Of a stretch of DNA of 61,521 bases, positions 24,292-33,400 are shown piece by piece. A program made the position numbers and the translations under genes. Positions within the stretch are counted from its first letter, which is position 1. Every line of letters starts with the position of its first letter. Source of the DNA: CAZLKN01 sp964560135 (GTDB lineage Bacteria; Actinomycetota; JAICYB01); assembly GCA_964560135.1 (NCBI GenBank), contig CAZLKN010000015.1:1-61521 (forward strand). Reading direction: 5' to 3'. The notes under the pieces are model-generated. The model was not told the origin of the DNA. It was given only the letters and a program-made list of their open reading frames with translations, and did no database searches.

Positions 24292-26967
24292 ATGAGCGCG
24301 GACGGGTTCACGGTGGGGCATCTTCGCTGCGAGTACCTCGTCGACCCGCTGGGGATCGACGCCACCGAGCCCAGGTTCAGCTGGGTCCTCTCCTCGGATC
24401 GTCGGGACAGGCAGCAGTCGGCCTACCGGATCCTCGTGGCGTCCGACGAGGCGATCCTCGGACGCGACGAGGGCGACCTGTGGGACAGCGGCATCGTGCG
24501 CTCCGCCGACACGGCGCACGTCGTCTACGCCGGCGAGCCGCTCTCCGCCTACCAGCGGTGCCTGTGGCGGGTGCAGTGCTGGGACGACCTGGAGCGCGCC
24601 TCCGGGTGGAGCTCCACGGCGGTGTTCGAGATGGGGCACGACCCGGGAGCGTGGACGGCACAGTGGATCACCCTCGGCCCTCCCGACGGCGTGACCGACG
24701 ACCTGCGCCCCAGCCCCCACCTCCGGCGCGCCTTCGAGGTCCGCAAACCCGTGGCCCGCGCGCGCGTCTACGCCTCCGCTCTGGGCCTGTACCGCCTCCA
24801 CGTCAACGGGACCCCGGTGGGCGACGCGCGCTTCGCGCCGGGTTGGACCGACTACCGCACCCGCGTGCAGTACGAGACCTACGATGTGACCGGCCTCATC
24901 CGGTCCGACGGTGAGAACGCCATCGGTGTCGTGGTCGCCGACGGATGGTACGCGGGCCGGGTGGGCATCTACGGCCCCTCCTACTACGGGCACTGGCCCG
25001 AGGCCCTCCTCGAACTCCATCTGACCTACGAGGACGGCGAGGTCGAGACCGTGGTCACGGACACCTCCTGGCGGGCAGCGTACGGCCCGTACCTGCTCGC
25101 CGACCTGTTCTTCGGCGAGACCTATGACACGCAGAAGGAACTGGGAGGCTGGAGCGCAGCCGGGTTCGACGACGGTGGCTGGGAGCCGGCACGGGCCGGC
25201 CGGGGGACCGGAGGGAGGCTCGTCGCCCGCTACGCGGAGCCCGTCCGGGTGATCGAGGAGCTTCCGGCGCTCGAGCGCACCGAGCCCGAGCCCGGCCGCT
25301 ACATCTTCGATCTCGGGCAGAACATGGTGGGGGTCGTGCGCCTGCGCGTGCAGGGCCCGGCGGGGACGCGGGTGACGATCAGGCACGGGGAGATGCTGGA
25401 GGCCGACGGAACCCTGCACACCGCCAACCTGCGGTCCGCGAAGGCCACCGACACCTACGTCCTGCGCGGCGGCGGCGAGGAGGTCTACGAGCCGACCTTC
25501 ACCTTCCACGGGTTCCGCTACGTCGAGCTCGCCGGGTATCCGGGCGAGCCCCCGCTGGACGCCGTGACCGGTGTGGTCCTGGCATCCGCGACACCCGAGA
25601 CCGGATCGTTCCGGTGTTCCCACGAGCTCGTGAACCGGCTGCAGGAGAACATCCGGTGGGGGCAGCGCAGCAACTTCCTCGAGGTGCCCACCGACTGCCC
25701 GCAGCGCGACGAGCGGCTGGGGTGGATGGGCGACGCGCAGATCTTCGTCCGCACCGCGTGCTTCAACGCCGACGTCGCCGCCTTCTTCACGAAATGGATG
25801 AACGACGTCACCGACGCGCAGTCGCCTCAAGGGGCCTTCCCCGACATCGCGCCGCTGATCGATGTGAAGCAGGGGATCCATCCGAACATGGACTTCAGCG
25901 CGGGCGATCCGGCATGGGGGGATGCCGGTGTGATCGTCCCCTGGACGATCCACAGCTGGTTCGGCGACCGCCGCATCCTCGAAACCAACCTCGAGGCGAT
26001 GAAGCGCTGGGTCGCCTACATCCACGAGGCCAACCCGGATCTGCTGTGGCGCGAGCGGACCGGCTACGGATACGGCGACTGGGTGTCGATCGACGAACAG
26101 ACGCCGCTGGAGGTCGTATCCACGGCGTTCTTCGCGCACAGCACCGATCTGGTGGCGCGGTCGGCACGCGTCCTCGGTCGTGCAGCGGAGGCGGAGGAAC
26201 ACGCACGTCTGCACGAGCGGATCCGGGAGGCGTTCATCACGGCCTTCGTCGACGACCACGGGCGCGTCCACGGCGACACCCAGACCGCGTACATCCTCGC
26301 GCTGCGGTTCGGCCTGCTGCCGGACGAACGGCGTGAGGAGGCCGTCTCGCATCTCGTGGCCCGGCTCCGGGATCGCGGGTGGCGGCTGGCGACCGGATTC
26401 GTGGGCGTGGCGCACCTGCTTCCCGTGCTCACCGACGCCGGCCGTGTGGACGTCGCCTACCGGCTCCTGGAGCAGCAGGGTTGCCCCTCCTGGCTGTACC
26501 CGGTCCTCAACGGGGCCACCACCATCTGGGAGCGGTGGGACGCGTGGACCCACGAGCACGGCTTCCACGAGTCGAGCATGAACTCGTTCAACCACTACGC
26601 CTTCGGATCGGTGGGGGAGTGGCTGTACGCGGTGGTGGGTGGCATCGAGCTCGACCCGGATCGTCCGGGCTACGAGCACGTGGTCATCCGCCCGCGGCCC
26701 GGTGGGAGCATCACGTGGGCCGAGACCGCCTACACCTCGATCCGGGGGCCGATCTCCTGCGCCTGGCGCCGCTCCTCCGACGCCGTCGACCTCGACGTCG
26801 AGATCCCAGCGAACGTGAGGGCCACCGTCCACGTCCCGGCCCCCGAGGGGTGGAGTGTGACCGAGGGGGGCCGTCCGGCGTCCGAGGCCGAGGGGGTGCG
26901 GCCCGCGGGGCCGTCCTCCTTCGAGGTGGGGTCCGGTCGCTACAGCTTCCGCGCCGTGCCGGCCTAG
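24292..26967 (+). CDS. GH78 alpha-L-rhamnosidase
   Basis: An 891-residue cytoplasmic rhamnosidase. An N-terminal fibronectin-like domain (GHLRCEYLVDPLGI, PRFSWVLSS) is followed by a carbohydrate-binding-like domain (YASALGLYRLHVNG), a beta-sandwich, and an (alpha/alpha)6 barrel with DCPQRDERLGWMGDAQ, GYGDWVSI, GATTIWERWDAW and MNSFNHYAFGSVGEWLY, which carry the catalytic Asp/Glu residues. ATG 24292 follows GAGGAGAGGTGGGCG. It would release L-rhamnose from imported glycans. The 3' end overlaps the convergent lipoprotein gene by 4 bp. Confidence 0.95.
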   Translation: MSADGFTVGHLRCEYLVDPLGIDATEPRFSWVLSSDRRDRQQSAYRILVASDEAILGRDEGDLWDSGIVRSADTAHVVYAGEPLSAYQRCLWRVQCWDDLERASGWSSTAVFEMGHDPGAWTAQWITLGPPDGVTDDLRPSPHLRRAFEVRKPVARARVYASALGLYRLHVNGTPVGDARFAPGWTDYRTRVQYETYDVTGLIRSDGENAIGVVVADGWYAGRVGIYGPSYYGHWPEALLELHLTYEDGEVETVVTDTSWRAAYGPYLLADLFFGETYDTQKELGGWSAAGFDDGGWEPARAGRGTGGRLVARYAEPVRVIEELPALERTEPEPGRYIFDLGQNMVGVVRLRVQGPAGTRVTIRHGEMLEADGTLHTANLRSAKATDTYVLRGGGEEVYEPTFTFHGFRYVELAGYPGEPPLDAVTGVVLASATPETGSFRCSHELVNRLQENIRWGQRSNFLEVPTDCPQRDERLGWMGDAQIFVRTACFNADVAAFFTKWMNDVTDAQSPQGAFPDIAPLIDVKQGIHPNMDFSAGDPAWGDAGVIVPWTIHSWFGDRRILETNLEAMKRWVAYIHEANPDLLWRERTGYGYGDWVSIDEQTPLEVVSTAFFAHSTDLVARSARVLGRAAEAEEHARLHERIREAFITAFVDDHGRVHGDTQTAYILALRFGLLPDERREEAVSHLVARLRDRGWRLATGFVGVAHLLPVLTDAGRVDVAYRLLEQQGCPSWLYPVLNGATTIWERWDAWTHEHGFHESSMNSFNHYAFGSVGEWLYAVVGGIELDPDRPGYEHVVIRPRPGGSITWAETAYTSIRGPISCAWRRSSDAVDLDVEIPANVRATVHVPAPEGWSVTEGGRPASEAEGVRPAGPSSFEVGSGRYSFRAVPA

Positions 26968-28058
26968 CTCGGGACCGCCGGCTCGTCGGTGATGGTGTGC
27001 TCGCGGTCGAGCTCCACGTCGGTTCCGTCGATCGAGCCTGTGAGCGACAACGTCTCCAGGATGGAGATGCCGCCGAACTGTGGTGCGATCACGCGCAGGG
27101 ACGAGAAGGCGGCGTTCACCGTGGGTCCGCTGATCATCGCCTCGGAGATGTCGATGTACCAGCCCTGGAGGACGTTGCCGCAGGCGTCCACGTTCGCCCG
27201 GGATGCCAGCCGGGTACCCTCCGGGTCGTCGGGGTCGGGGATCTCCATGCCGACCTTCACCCGGAGGTACATCGCGGTCATCGTCAGCGGGTCGTAGCCG
27301 GCGGTCAGGAACTCGGTGCCGCCCTGGAGCGGCAGCGGCGCGACGACCAGCGGGACCTCCGGAGCGAGGTGCGTCGTGGACCCGTCGTCGAGCGTGAGCG
27401 TGAGGGCGGTGAGGAACAGCCCCTGGTCGGGCACCGCCGGTCCCGGGGGAGCGCCGGCATCGGGGATCTCCTCACCCTCGACCTCGCTGGGCGGACTCAC
27501 CGGTTCGACGGGCACGGGCAGCTCGTCGCTGACCGAGGACTGGACCACCTCGTAGGCGGTGGTGATCGTGATGCCGTCGCCTTCGTCGGTCACCTCGAAC
27601 GTGAAGGCATCGGGGTCGTCGTCGACCTCCACGTCGTGGACGCGCCTGGCCACGGTGGGCTCCGTGGTCTCAGCGGGAGCTTCGAGCGTCCCGTCGTTCA
27701 CCCACAGCCCCGGCCGGAAGGCGTAGGTGGCTTCCACGGGGACGGCGTCGACGCGGCCGCGGGCCTCGCGTTTGGCGAAGTCGAAGGGCCCCGCCCGGGG
27801 GCAGTCCACCTCCACCGCGATCTCCTCGGGACCGGCGGGAGCGGCTCCGGACTGCGTGCGGACGGGGGCCCGCTGGGGAGGAGCGGGCTGCGCGGACGGC
27901 ACCGTCGCGCTCGCGTTGCTCTGGTCCCCCAGCAGGACGTCGCTCGGGAACTCCTTCACCCCGACGGCGACGGGCACGCGGGGTCCGGCGCACCCCGAGG
28001 CCAGCACGAGCAGGCACGTGACGAGGGCCGTCTGCCGCAGGATCTTCCGGTTGATCAC
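26964..28058 (-). CDS. Lipoprotein of unknown function
   Basis: A 364-residue secreted protein. From GTG 28058 (preceded by GGGAGC) a signal peptide with basic start and hydrophobic core ends in LASGC, a lipobox that would attach the protein to the outer face of the membrane. A disordered Pro/Ala-rich stretch follows, then a beta-rich body with several Asp/Glu runs and two Cys (DCPRAG, DACGN). I do not recognise the fold. An in-frame ATG at 28097 would put 13 residues in front of the signal peptide and overlaps operator site F. The gene is divergent from the exporter operon and may encode an accessory lipoprotein for it. Confidence 0.75.
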   Translation of the reverse strand: MINRKILRQTALVTCLLVLASGCAGPRVPVAVGVKEFPSDVLLGDQSNASATVPSAQPAPPQRAPVRTQSGAAPAGPEEIAVEVDCPRAGPFDFAKREARGRVDAVPVEATYAFRPGLWVNDGTLEAPAETTEPTVARRVHDVEVDDDPDAFTFEVTDEGDGITITTAYEVVQSSVSDELPVPVEPVSPPSEVEGEEIPDAGAPPGPAVPDQGLFLTALTLTLDDGSTTHLAPEVPLVVAPLPLQGGTEFLTAGYDPLTMTAMYLRVKVGMEIPDPDDPEGTRLASRANVDACGNVLQGWYIDISEAMISGPTVNAAFSSLRVIAPQFGGISILETLSLTGSIDGTDVELDREHTITDEPAVPS

Positions 28059-28088
28059 GCTCGCTCCCGGTTCGTCCAGTTTCCGACT

Positions 28089-28103
28089 ACTTCTCATCCA
28101 GGT
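28089..28103. promoter_or_regulatory. Operator site F
   Basis: ACTTCTCATCCAGGT, upstream of the lipoprotein gene; on the minus strand a -10-like TATACC precedes it. It lies 73 bp from the exporter operon start on the other strand. Confidence 0.45.
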
Positions 28104-28160
28104 ATACGGTTGAGGCGCTCAGATGTTTCGTTCGGAGCGGCGGATGTGCAGGCAACCATC

Positions 28161-28166
28161 TATCCT
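28161..28166 (+). promoter_or_regulatory. -10 hexamer, likely leaderless start of exporter operon
   Basis: TATCCT ends 9 bp before the ATG at 28176 and no Shine-Dalgarno sequence lies between, so transcription probably begins at or next to the start codon, a common arrangement in Actinobacteria. Confidence 0.4.
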
Positions 28167-28175
28167 TGCCCCCTG

Positions 28176-29393
28176 ATGAGCGCGCCGACCGGTAGGCCCA
28201 CCCCCGAAGAGCTCGAACGGCTGCTCGCCGGGCTGACGGAGGCGCGCCGCCGCGGGCGTCCGCAGCCGCTCACCGCCCATGATCGCCGGCTCCTCACCGC
28301 CGCGGTGGCCGCGATGCGGTCGGCGGGGCTGGGGGCCGGGGAGATCGCGCGGGCGCTGCGGATCAAGCCGAGGGCGCTGGATCGGATCGATGCCGCCGCC
28401 CGTCGCATGACCGCCACGGTCGACGGCGAGACCGCGGCGCGCTGGGCCGACTGGGCCCGCGCCCGCATCGCGCGGAGGACGCGGACCACGAAGGCGATCG
28501 TCTCCGGGCGAGCGGTCGTGAAGCGCTGGGGCACGGTGACGGCGCTGGATGAGGCGACCTTCCGGATCTCCCCGGGCGTCACCGGGCTGCTGGGCGCGAA
28601 CGGCGCGGGGAAGACCACGCTGCTCGGCGCGCTGCTCGGCCTCCACCGCGTGGACGCCGGCCGCCTCGAGGTCGCCGGACTAGACCCGTGGACGGCCGGG
28701 CCCGAGGTCCGTGCCCGCGTCGGCTACGCGCCCGAACACGACGCGCTCCCCGAGGACGTGCAGGCCAACGACTTCGTCCGCCACATGGCCGAGATCCACG
28801 GCATCCCCCACCGGGAGGCCACGGGCCGCGCCAGCGATGTGCTGTTCCTCGTGGGCCTGGGCGAAGAACGGTTCCGGGCCCTCGGGACGATGTCCACCGG
28901 ACAACGGCAGCGGGTGAAGCTCGCGCAGGCGATCGTCCACGACCCGGTGCTCGTGCTGCTCGACGAGCCGACCAACGGACTCGACCCCGGACAGCGCGAC
29001 GGCATGCTCCACCTGATCCGGCGGATCGGCTCGGAGCTGGGGATCAACGTGATCCTGTCCTCCCACCTGATCGACGAGGTGGAGCGCGTCTGCGATGCGG
29101 TGACGATCCTGGCCTCCGGCCGTGTGGTCGCCGAGGGGCGGCTGGACGAGCTGCGGGCCGCCGGTGACGACCTGATCGTCGAGGTGGACGGGTCGATATC
29201 CGAGTTCGTGGAGATGCTCACAGGCATGGGCGAGGACGCCACCGTGGACGGGCTGCGGGTGATCGTGCCCGTGACCGACGAGGCGACGGTGGACCGCGTC
29301 CGCGATGCCGCCGTCGCCGCCGGCGTCGGGCTCCGGCGGATGGTGCGCCGGTCGGCGACCCTGCACGACGTCTACCTCGGGACGGGCTCGTGA
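28176..29393 (+). CDS. ABC transporter ATPase with N-terminal HTH-like extension
   Basis: A 405-residue ABC ATPase. The nucleotide-binding domain starts near residue 107: Walker A GANGAGKT (140-147), signature STGQRQR (240-246), Walker B LVLLDEP (259-265), then the switch His in ILSSHLIDE. In front are about 105 extra residues, Arg/Ala-rich and helical, including a helix-turn-helix-like stretch (about 44-76, SAGLGAGEIARALRIKPRAL). Typical drug/ABC-2 exporter ATPases are about 300 residues and lack this. It overlaps the permease gene as GTGA. It would power the permease at 29390. Confidence 0.85.
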   Translation: MSAPTGRPTPEELERLLAGLTEARRRGRPQPLTAHDRRLLTAAVAAMRSAGLGAGEIARALRIKPRALDRIDAAARRMTATVDGETAARWADWARARIARRTRTTKAIVSGRAVVKRWGTVTALDEATFRISPGVTGLLGANGAGKTTLLGALLGLHRVDAGRLEVAGLDPWTAGPEVRARVGYAPEHDALPEDVQANDFVRHMAEIHGIPHREATGRASDVLFLVGLGEERFRALGTMSTGQRQRVKLAQAIVHDPVLVLLDEPTNGLDPGQRDGMLHLIRRIGSELGINVILSSHLIDEVERVCDAVTILASGRVVAEGRLDELRAAGDDLIVEVDGSISEFVEMLTGMGEDATVDGLRVIVPVTDEATVDRVRDAAVAAGVGLRRMVRRSATLHDVYLGTGS

Positions 29394-30250
29394 CCACGCC
29401 GTCGGCCCGCGTTCTCGACCGGGGCTACCGGCGCTACGAGGGCGACCGTCTCGGCCCCCGGGGGGCCGTCAGGAGCCTCGCGGTCCACAGCCTCAAGCGG
29501 GCCCTCGGGATGCGGCGCCCGTTCTGGGTGAAGCTCCTGCCGATCCTGACCGTGCTCATCGCCTACCTGCCGGCGGCGTTGTTCGTGGGTGTGGCGGCAC
29601 TGCTGCCCACCCCGCCCGGCCAGCTTCCCAGTTACCACGGCTACTACGGCTTCATCCTCGTGGCGATGATCCTGTTCACGGCGCTCGTCGCGCCGGAGAT
29701 GCTGTGCACCGACCGCCGGTCCGGTGTGCTCGGGATGTACCTCGCTTCGCCGCTCACCAGGGACACCTACCTGCTCGCCAAGGCGATCTCGCTGGCGGCC
29801 GTGCTGCTCGTGGTCACCCTCGGGCCGCCGCTGGTGCTCCTCCTGGGGTTCGTCATGGTGGGCGTGGGACCGGACGGGCCCGGCGACCTGTTGCTCCTGA
29901 TCCTGCGGATGCTCGCATCGGGTGCGGTCCTGGCGCTCTTCTACGGATCGCTGTCGCTGGCGGTGTCCTCGTTCACCGACCGGCGGGGGTTCGCGTCGGC
30001 GGGCATCATCCTCCTGCTGGTGGGAAGCGGCATCGCCACCAACGTCCTCCGTGAGGTGCTCGGGGCTCCCGAGTGGGTCCACGTCCTCAACCTGGGTCAG
30101 GTGGCCGTGGAACTCGTCCAGCGCATCTACGGTCAGGCGGGGGAGCGCGATGTCGCCATGGCCACGCTCGTCGTGGCCGTGGCCGCGCTCACGGCCGCGT
30201 CGGCGTGGCTGGTGCGCTGGCGGTACAAGCGGATGGACGTCTCACGATGA
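29390..30250 (+). CDS. ABC-2 type transporter permease
   Basis: A 286-residue membrane protein with about six hydrophobic segments (for example LLPILTVLIAYLPAALFVGV and FILVAMILFTALVAPEM). RGYRRYEG at the N-terminus and TDRRSGVLGMYLASPLTRDTY after the second helix are typical of ABC-2 permeases of the NosY/Gld class. It pairs with the ATPase in front; the cargo is unknown. GTG start overlaps the previous stop and its own stop overlaps the next ATG. Confidence 0.85.
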   Translation: MTTPSARVLDRGYRRYEGDRLGPRGAVRSLAVHSLKRALGMRRPFWVKLLPILTVLIAYLPAALFVGVAALLPTPPGQLPSYHGYYGFILVAMILFTALVAPEMLCTDRRSGVLGMYLASPLTRDTYLLAKAISLAAVLLVVTLGPPLVLLLGFVMVGVGPDGPGDLLLLILRMLASGAVLALFYGSLSLAVSSFTDRRGFASAGIILLLVGSGIATNVLREVLGAPEWVHVLNLGQVAVELVQRIYGQAGERDVAMATLVVAVAALTAASAWLVRWRYKRMDVSR

Positions 30251-31161
30251 TCAGCGTCGAGGGGGTCACGAAGTGGTTCGGGGACGTGGTCGCGCTGTCC
30301 GACGTCTCCTTCGAGGTCGGTCCCGGGGTGACGTCGCTGCTCGGCCCGAACGGCGCAGGCAAGTCGACGGCGCTGCGGGTGATCTGCGGCCTGACGGGCC
30401 CCTCCCGCGGCAAGGTCCGCGTGCTCGGACACGACCCGCGCACCGTACCGTCCCTCGGAGGCCGCCTCGGCCTCGTCCCCCAGCAGGAGGCGCTCCCCGA
30501 GACGCTGTCCGCCGTGGAGTTCGTGGCCGTCGTTGCCGGCCTGGGGAAGGTCGACCGGCCGAAGGCGGCCGCCGAGGCGGCGCTGCGTAGCGTCGGCCTC
30601 GACCCCGGTCTGCGGCGCCGGCTGCGCACGTACTCCAAGGGGATGCGCCAGCGGGTGAAGATCGCGCAGGCGCTCGTGGGCGAGCCCGAGGTGCTGGTGC
30701 TCGACGAGCCGTTGAACGGCCTCGATCCGCGGCAGCGGCTGGCGATGATCGAGCTCTTCCGCCGGATCGGCGACCAGGGCCGGTGCGTGCTCGTGTCCAG
30801 CCATGTGCTCGACGAGGTCGAACGGTGGGGATCGGACGTGCTCGTGCTCGGCGAGGGACGCCTGGTGGCCGAGGGCGACTTTCGTGCGATCCGGGAGTTG
30901 CTCGACGACCGTCCCCATCGCATCCGTGTGGTGGCCGCCGGTGCCCGCCGTCTGGCCGGCGGGCTGATCGACGCGGGCCTGGCTTCCGGGGTGCAGGTCG
31001 AGTCGCCGGAGGCCGTCGTGCTCGAGACCACGGAGGTCGCGGACCTGCGCAGAGCGATCCCGCGGATCGCCGCCGAGGGTGGTCTGCGCCTCCGGGAGGT
31101 CACCCCGCTGGACGACGACCTCGAGAGCGTCTTCCGCTATCTCGTGGGGCGGGGGACGTGA
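30247..31161 (+). CDS. ABC transporter ATPase (second module)
   Basis: A 304-residue ABC-2 type ATPase of normal length. Walker A is GPNGAGKS (about residues 36-43), the signature YSKGMRQR, Walker B VLVLDEP and the switch His VSSHVLDE. Unlike the first ATPase of the operon it has no N-terminal extension. It would serve the permease at 31158, whose GTG start overlaps its stop. Confidence 0.9.
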   Translation: MISVEGVTKWFGDVVALSDVSFEVGPGVTSLLGPNGAGKSTALRVICGLTGPSRGKVRVLGHDPRTVPSLGGRLGLVPQQEALPETLSAVEFVAVVAGLGKVDRPKAAAEAALRSVGLDPGLRRRLRTYSKGMRQRVKIAQALVGEPEVLVLDEPLNGLDPRQRLAMIELFRRIGDQGRCVLVSSHVLDEVERWGSDVLVLGEGRLVAEGDFRAIRELLDDRPHRIRVVAAGARRLAGGLIDAGLASGVQVESPEAVVLETTEVADLRRAIPRIAAEGGLRLREVTPLDDDLESVFRYLVGRGT

Positions 31162-31859
31162 GCGCGGCGTACCTGCTGTTCGTGCGCGGAGCCTCCAGCC
31201 GCGGACGGCTCATCGCGATGATCGCCGCGGGACTGTTCGTGCTCGCTCTCGGTGCCGCCGTCGGCCTCGACGCCGATGCCCCGCCGGAGGCCCCCTTCGA
31301 CCTCGTGGTCACCCTCGGGTTCGCGCTCCTGATCCCGGTGGTGGCACTCACCTACGCGTCCGCCGCTCTCGGCGACCCCGCAGAGGACGGCACGCTCGTC
31401 TACCTGTGGCTGCGTCCGGTCGCGCGGTGGCGGCTGGTGGTATCGGCAGCCGCAGGCGTGTTCACCGTGGTACTGCCGCTCGTGCTCGTGCCGGTCGCCG
31501 GTGCGGCTCTCCTCGCGGGCCGGGATGCCTCGCTGGTGCTCGGCGCCCTCGCCGGCACCGCCGTGGCCACTGCTGCCTACATCTCCGTGTTCCTCGGCCT
31601 GGGACTGATCGTCCAGCGCTCGTTCTTCTGGGGCCTGCTGTACGTGTTCGTGTGGGAGGGCGCGGTGTCCTCGGTTGGCGGAGCGGCGGCGCGCGGCTCC
31701 GTCCGCCTGTACGCCCAGGCGCTGCTGGCGGATCTGTCGGGCCGTCCGATGGATCCGCTCGTACCGTCCCTCGGCGTTGCAGTCGCGGCGCCCCTGGCCG
31801 TCGCCGCCCTCGCCCTGGCGCTCGTGTTGTGGCGCCTGGCCCGGATGGACATCCGCTGA
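31158..31859 (+). CDS. ABC-2 type transporter permease (second module)
   Basis: A 233-residue protein with about six membrane helices and a short cytoplasmic LGDPAEDGTLVYLWLRPVAR block typical of ABC-2 permeases. It is the last gene of the four-gene exporter operon, each pair overlapping by four bases. The following enolase-superfamily gene starts 18 bp later and may be co-transcribed. Confidence 0.8.
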   Translation: MSAAYLLFVRGASSRGRLIAMIAAGLFVLALGAAVGLDADAPPEAPFDLVVTLGFALLIPVVALTYASAALGDPAEDGTLVYLWLRPVARWRLVVSAAAGVFTVVLPLVLVPVAGAALLAGRDASLVLGALAGTAVATAAYISVFLGLGLIVQRSFFWGLLYVFVWEGAVSSVGGAAARGSVRLYAQALLADLSGRPMDPLVPSLGVAVAAPLAVAALALALVLWRLARMDIR

Positions 31860-31877
31860 CGAACGGAGGTTGTGAGC

Positions 31878-33017
31878 ATGACGGAGGCTGTGGACGGCTT
31901 CGCGCGCGAGGTGGACCCCGTGCGCATCACCGGTGTGGACCTGTTCCCCATCGAGATCCCGACGCCGGCCGAGGAGCTGGAGCGTGGGGTGGTCAATACC
32001 TATCCCGTGGTGCGGATCGACACCGACGCCGGCGTGCGGGGCTGGTCCTTCGCGGGGCCGCCGGCCGACCTGCTCGAGTCGCGGATCCGTCCAGCGCTCG
32101 TGGGCCGGAGCCTGTTCGCGGTGGAGGACCACCTCCGGGCCGGTGTGGTCGACTGGCTGGGCCTGGAGCACGCGATCTGGGACGCGATCGGGAAGGTCGC
32201 CGGGCAGCCCGTGTACCGGCTGCTCGGTGGGAGCAAGACCGCGATCGACGCCTATCTCACCAGCGTGTGGATCGGGAACCCCGACCAGTCGCACGTCGCC
32301 TTCGATGACCAGGCGGCATGGGCGGTGCAGGTGAAGGAGGCCGGGTACCGGGGGATCAAGATCCGCGCCTGGCGTCCGGACCCGATCGACGACGTCCGCG
32401 CCTGCGGGGTGATCCGCGAGGCGGTCGGCGACGACTTCGAGATCATGGTCGACCGGACCGCGGACTACGTCGGGCACGTCTGGGACTACGACACCGCGCT
32501 CGCGGTGGCGCGGGGGCTCGAGAAGCACCGGGTGGGGTGGCTCGAGGAGCCGCTTGCGCGCGACGACTACGAGGGTACGGCGCGGCTCACCCGCGAAACC
32601 GACATCACGATCAGCGGCGGCGAAGGGTACACGGGACTCGCTGCCTGGGCCGCATGCGTCCGCCACGGCGCGTACGATCTGTGGCAGCCGGACGCGCAGT
32701 TCGCGGGCGGGATCCTGATGGTGCAGAAGGTCGCCTCGATCGCCCAGGCTTTTGGCAAGCGCTGCTTCCTCCACGGCAACCTCGGACTGAAGCAGGCGGC
32801 GTGGCTCCAGTGCTCGGCGATCCTGGGGGCCGAATGGCACGAGCTCGTCTACGTGAACCCGCCCTTGTGGCCGCAGGAGCACTGGGCGCCGGGGCTGAAG
32901 GTGCTGAACCAGGACGAGATCTTCGTGATCCGCGACGGCCGGATCCACGTCCCTCAGCGGCCCGGTCTGGGCCTTGATGTGAACGAGGACGCGATCGAGG
33001 AGTTCCGGGTGAGGTGA
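31878..33017 (+). CDS. Enolase-superfamily (mandelate racemase/muconate lactonizing) protein
   Basis: A 379-residue two-domain enzyme. An N-terminal capping domain precedes the barrel, where MVDRTADY, WLEEPLAR and GGEGYTG provide Asp, Glu and Glu as magnesium ligands. The catalytic KxK pair reads GIKIRAW (Lys-x-Arg), and the first ligand block has Asp-Arg rather than the usual Asp-Ala-Asn, so substrate and stereochemistry may differ from known acid-sugar dehydratases. HGNLGLKQAAWLQ offers the His. I chose ATG 31878, 8 bases after GGAGGT; GTG 31872 is possible. It overlaps the next gene as GTGA. Confidence 0.8.
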   Translation: MTEAVDGFAREVDPVRITGVDLFPIEIPTPAEELERGVVNTYPVVRIDTDAGVRGWSFAGPPADLLESRIRPALVGRSLFAVEDHLRAGVVDWLGLEHAIWDAIGKVAGQPVYRLLGGSKTAIDAYLTSVWIGNPDQSHVAFDDQAAWAVQVKEAGYRGIKIRAWRPDPIDDVRACGVIREAVGDDFEIMVDRTADYVGHVWDYDTALAVARGLEKHRVGWLEEPLARDDYEGTARLTRETDITISGGEGYTGLAAWAACVRHGAYDLWQPDAQFAGGILMVQKVASIAQAFGKRCFLHGNLGLKQAAWLQCSAILGAEWHELVYVNPPLWPQEHWAPGLKVLNQDEIFVIRDGRIHVPQRPGLGLDVNEDAIEEFRVR

Positions 33018-33400
33018 CCGTGGACGAGCGTGATGACCTGACCTCGGGCGAGACGATCGGCACCTGCGAGCAGTGCGGAGCGCGCACGCCGTGGAGCCGG
33101 CTCGAGTCGCGGAACATCCAGCGTCGGGTTTCTGCGCTCCGGTTGAGCGACGACTCGTGGGTTCGGGACGCGCTGATCCTGGCGTGGTTCGCGATCAGCA
33201 TCCCGCGGTTCTTCCTCCACCCGTTCCACGTGTTCGGTGAGGGACGGCTCGCCACCACGGAACTGTGCCCGGAGTGCTCCGAGCAGTACACGCGCAAGAT
33301 GAGGCTCACGTACCGTGCCATGGGGGCCGGGGTCGCGGTGTACGCGACCCTGGCCGTCGTGCTTCTTACGTGGGCATTCAGTCGGATGTATCCGGGCTGA
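33014..33400 (+). CDS. Small zinc-ribbon membrane protein
   Basis: A 128-residue protein of unknown function. Two Cys pairs (CEQCG near residue 18 and CPECS near 86) look like a split zinc ribbon; between them lies one hydrophobic segment (LILAWFAISIPRFFL) and a second (VAVYATLAVVLLTWAF) ends the protein. GTG 33014 overlaps the preceding stop; a GTG at 33020 is an alternative. The last 23 bp overlap the convergent aldo/keto reductase gene. Confidence 0.65.
   Translation: MTVDERDDLTSGETIGTCEQCGARTPWSRLESRNIQRRVSALRLSDDSWVRDALILAWFAISIPRFFLHPFHVFGEGRLATTELCPECSEQYTRKMRLTYRAMGAGVAVYATLAVVLLTWAFSRMYPG

Noticed and set aside
24235..26832. Minus-strand open frame of about 865 codons opposite the GH78 gene
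   Set aside because: Composition-driven antisense frame without recognisable motifs; the rhamnosidase on the plus strand is complete.
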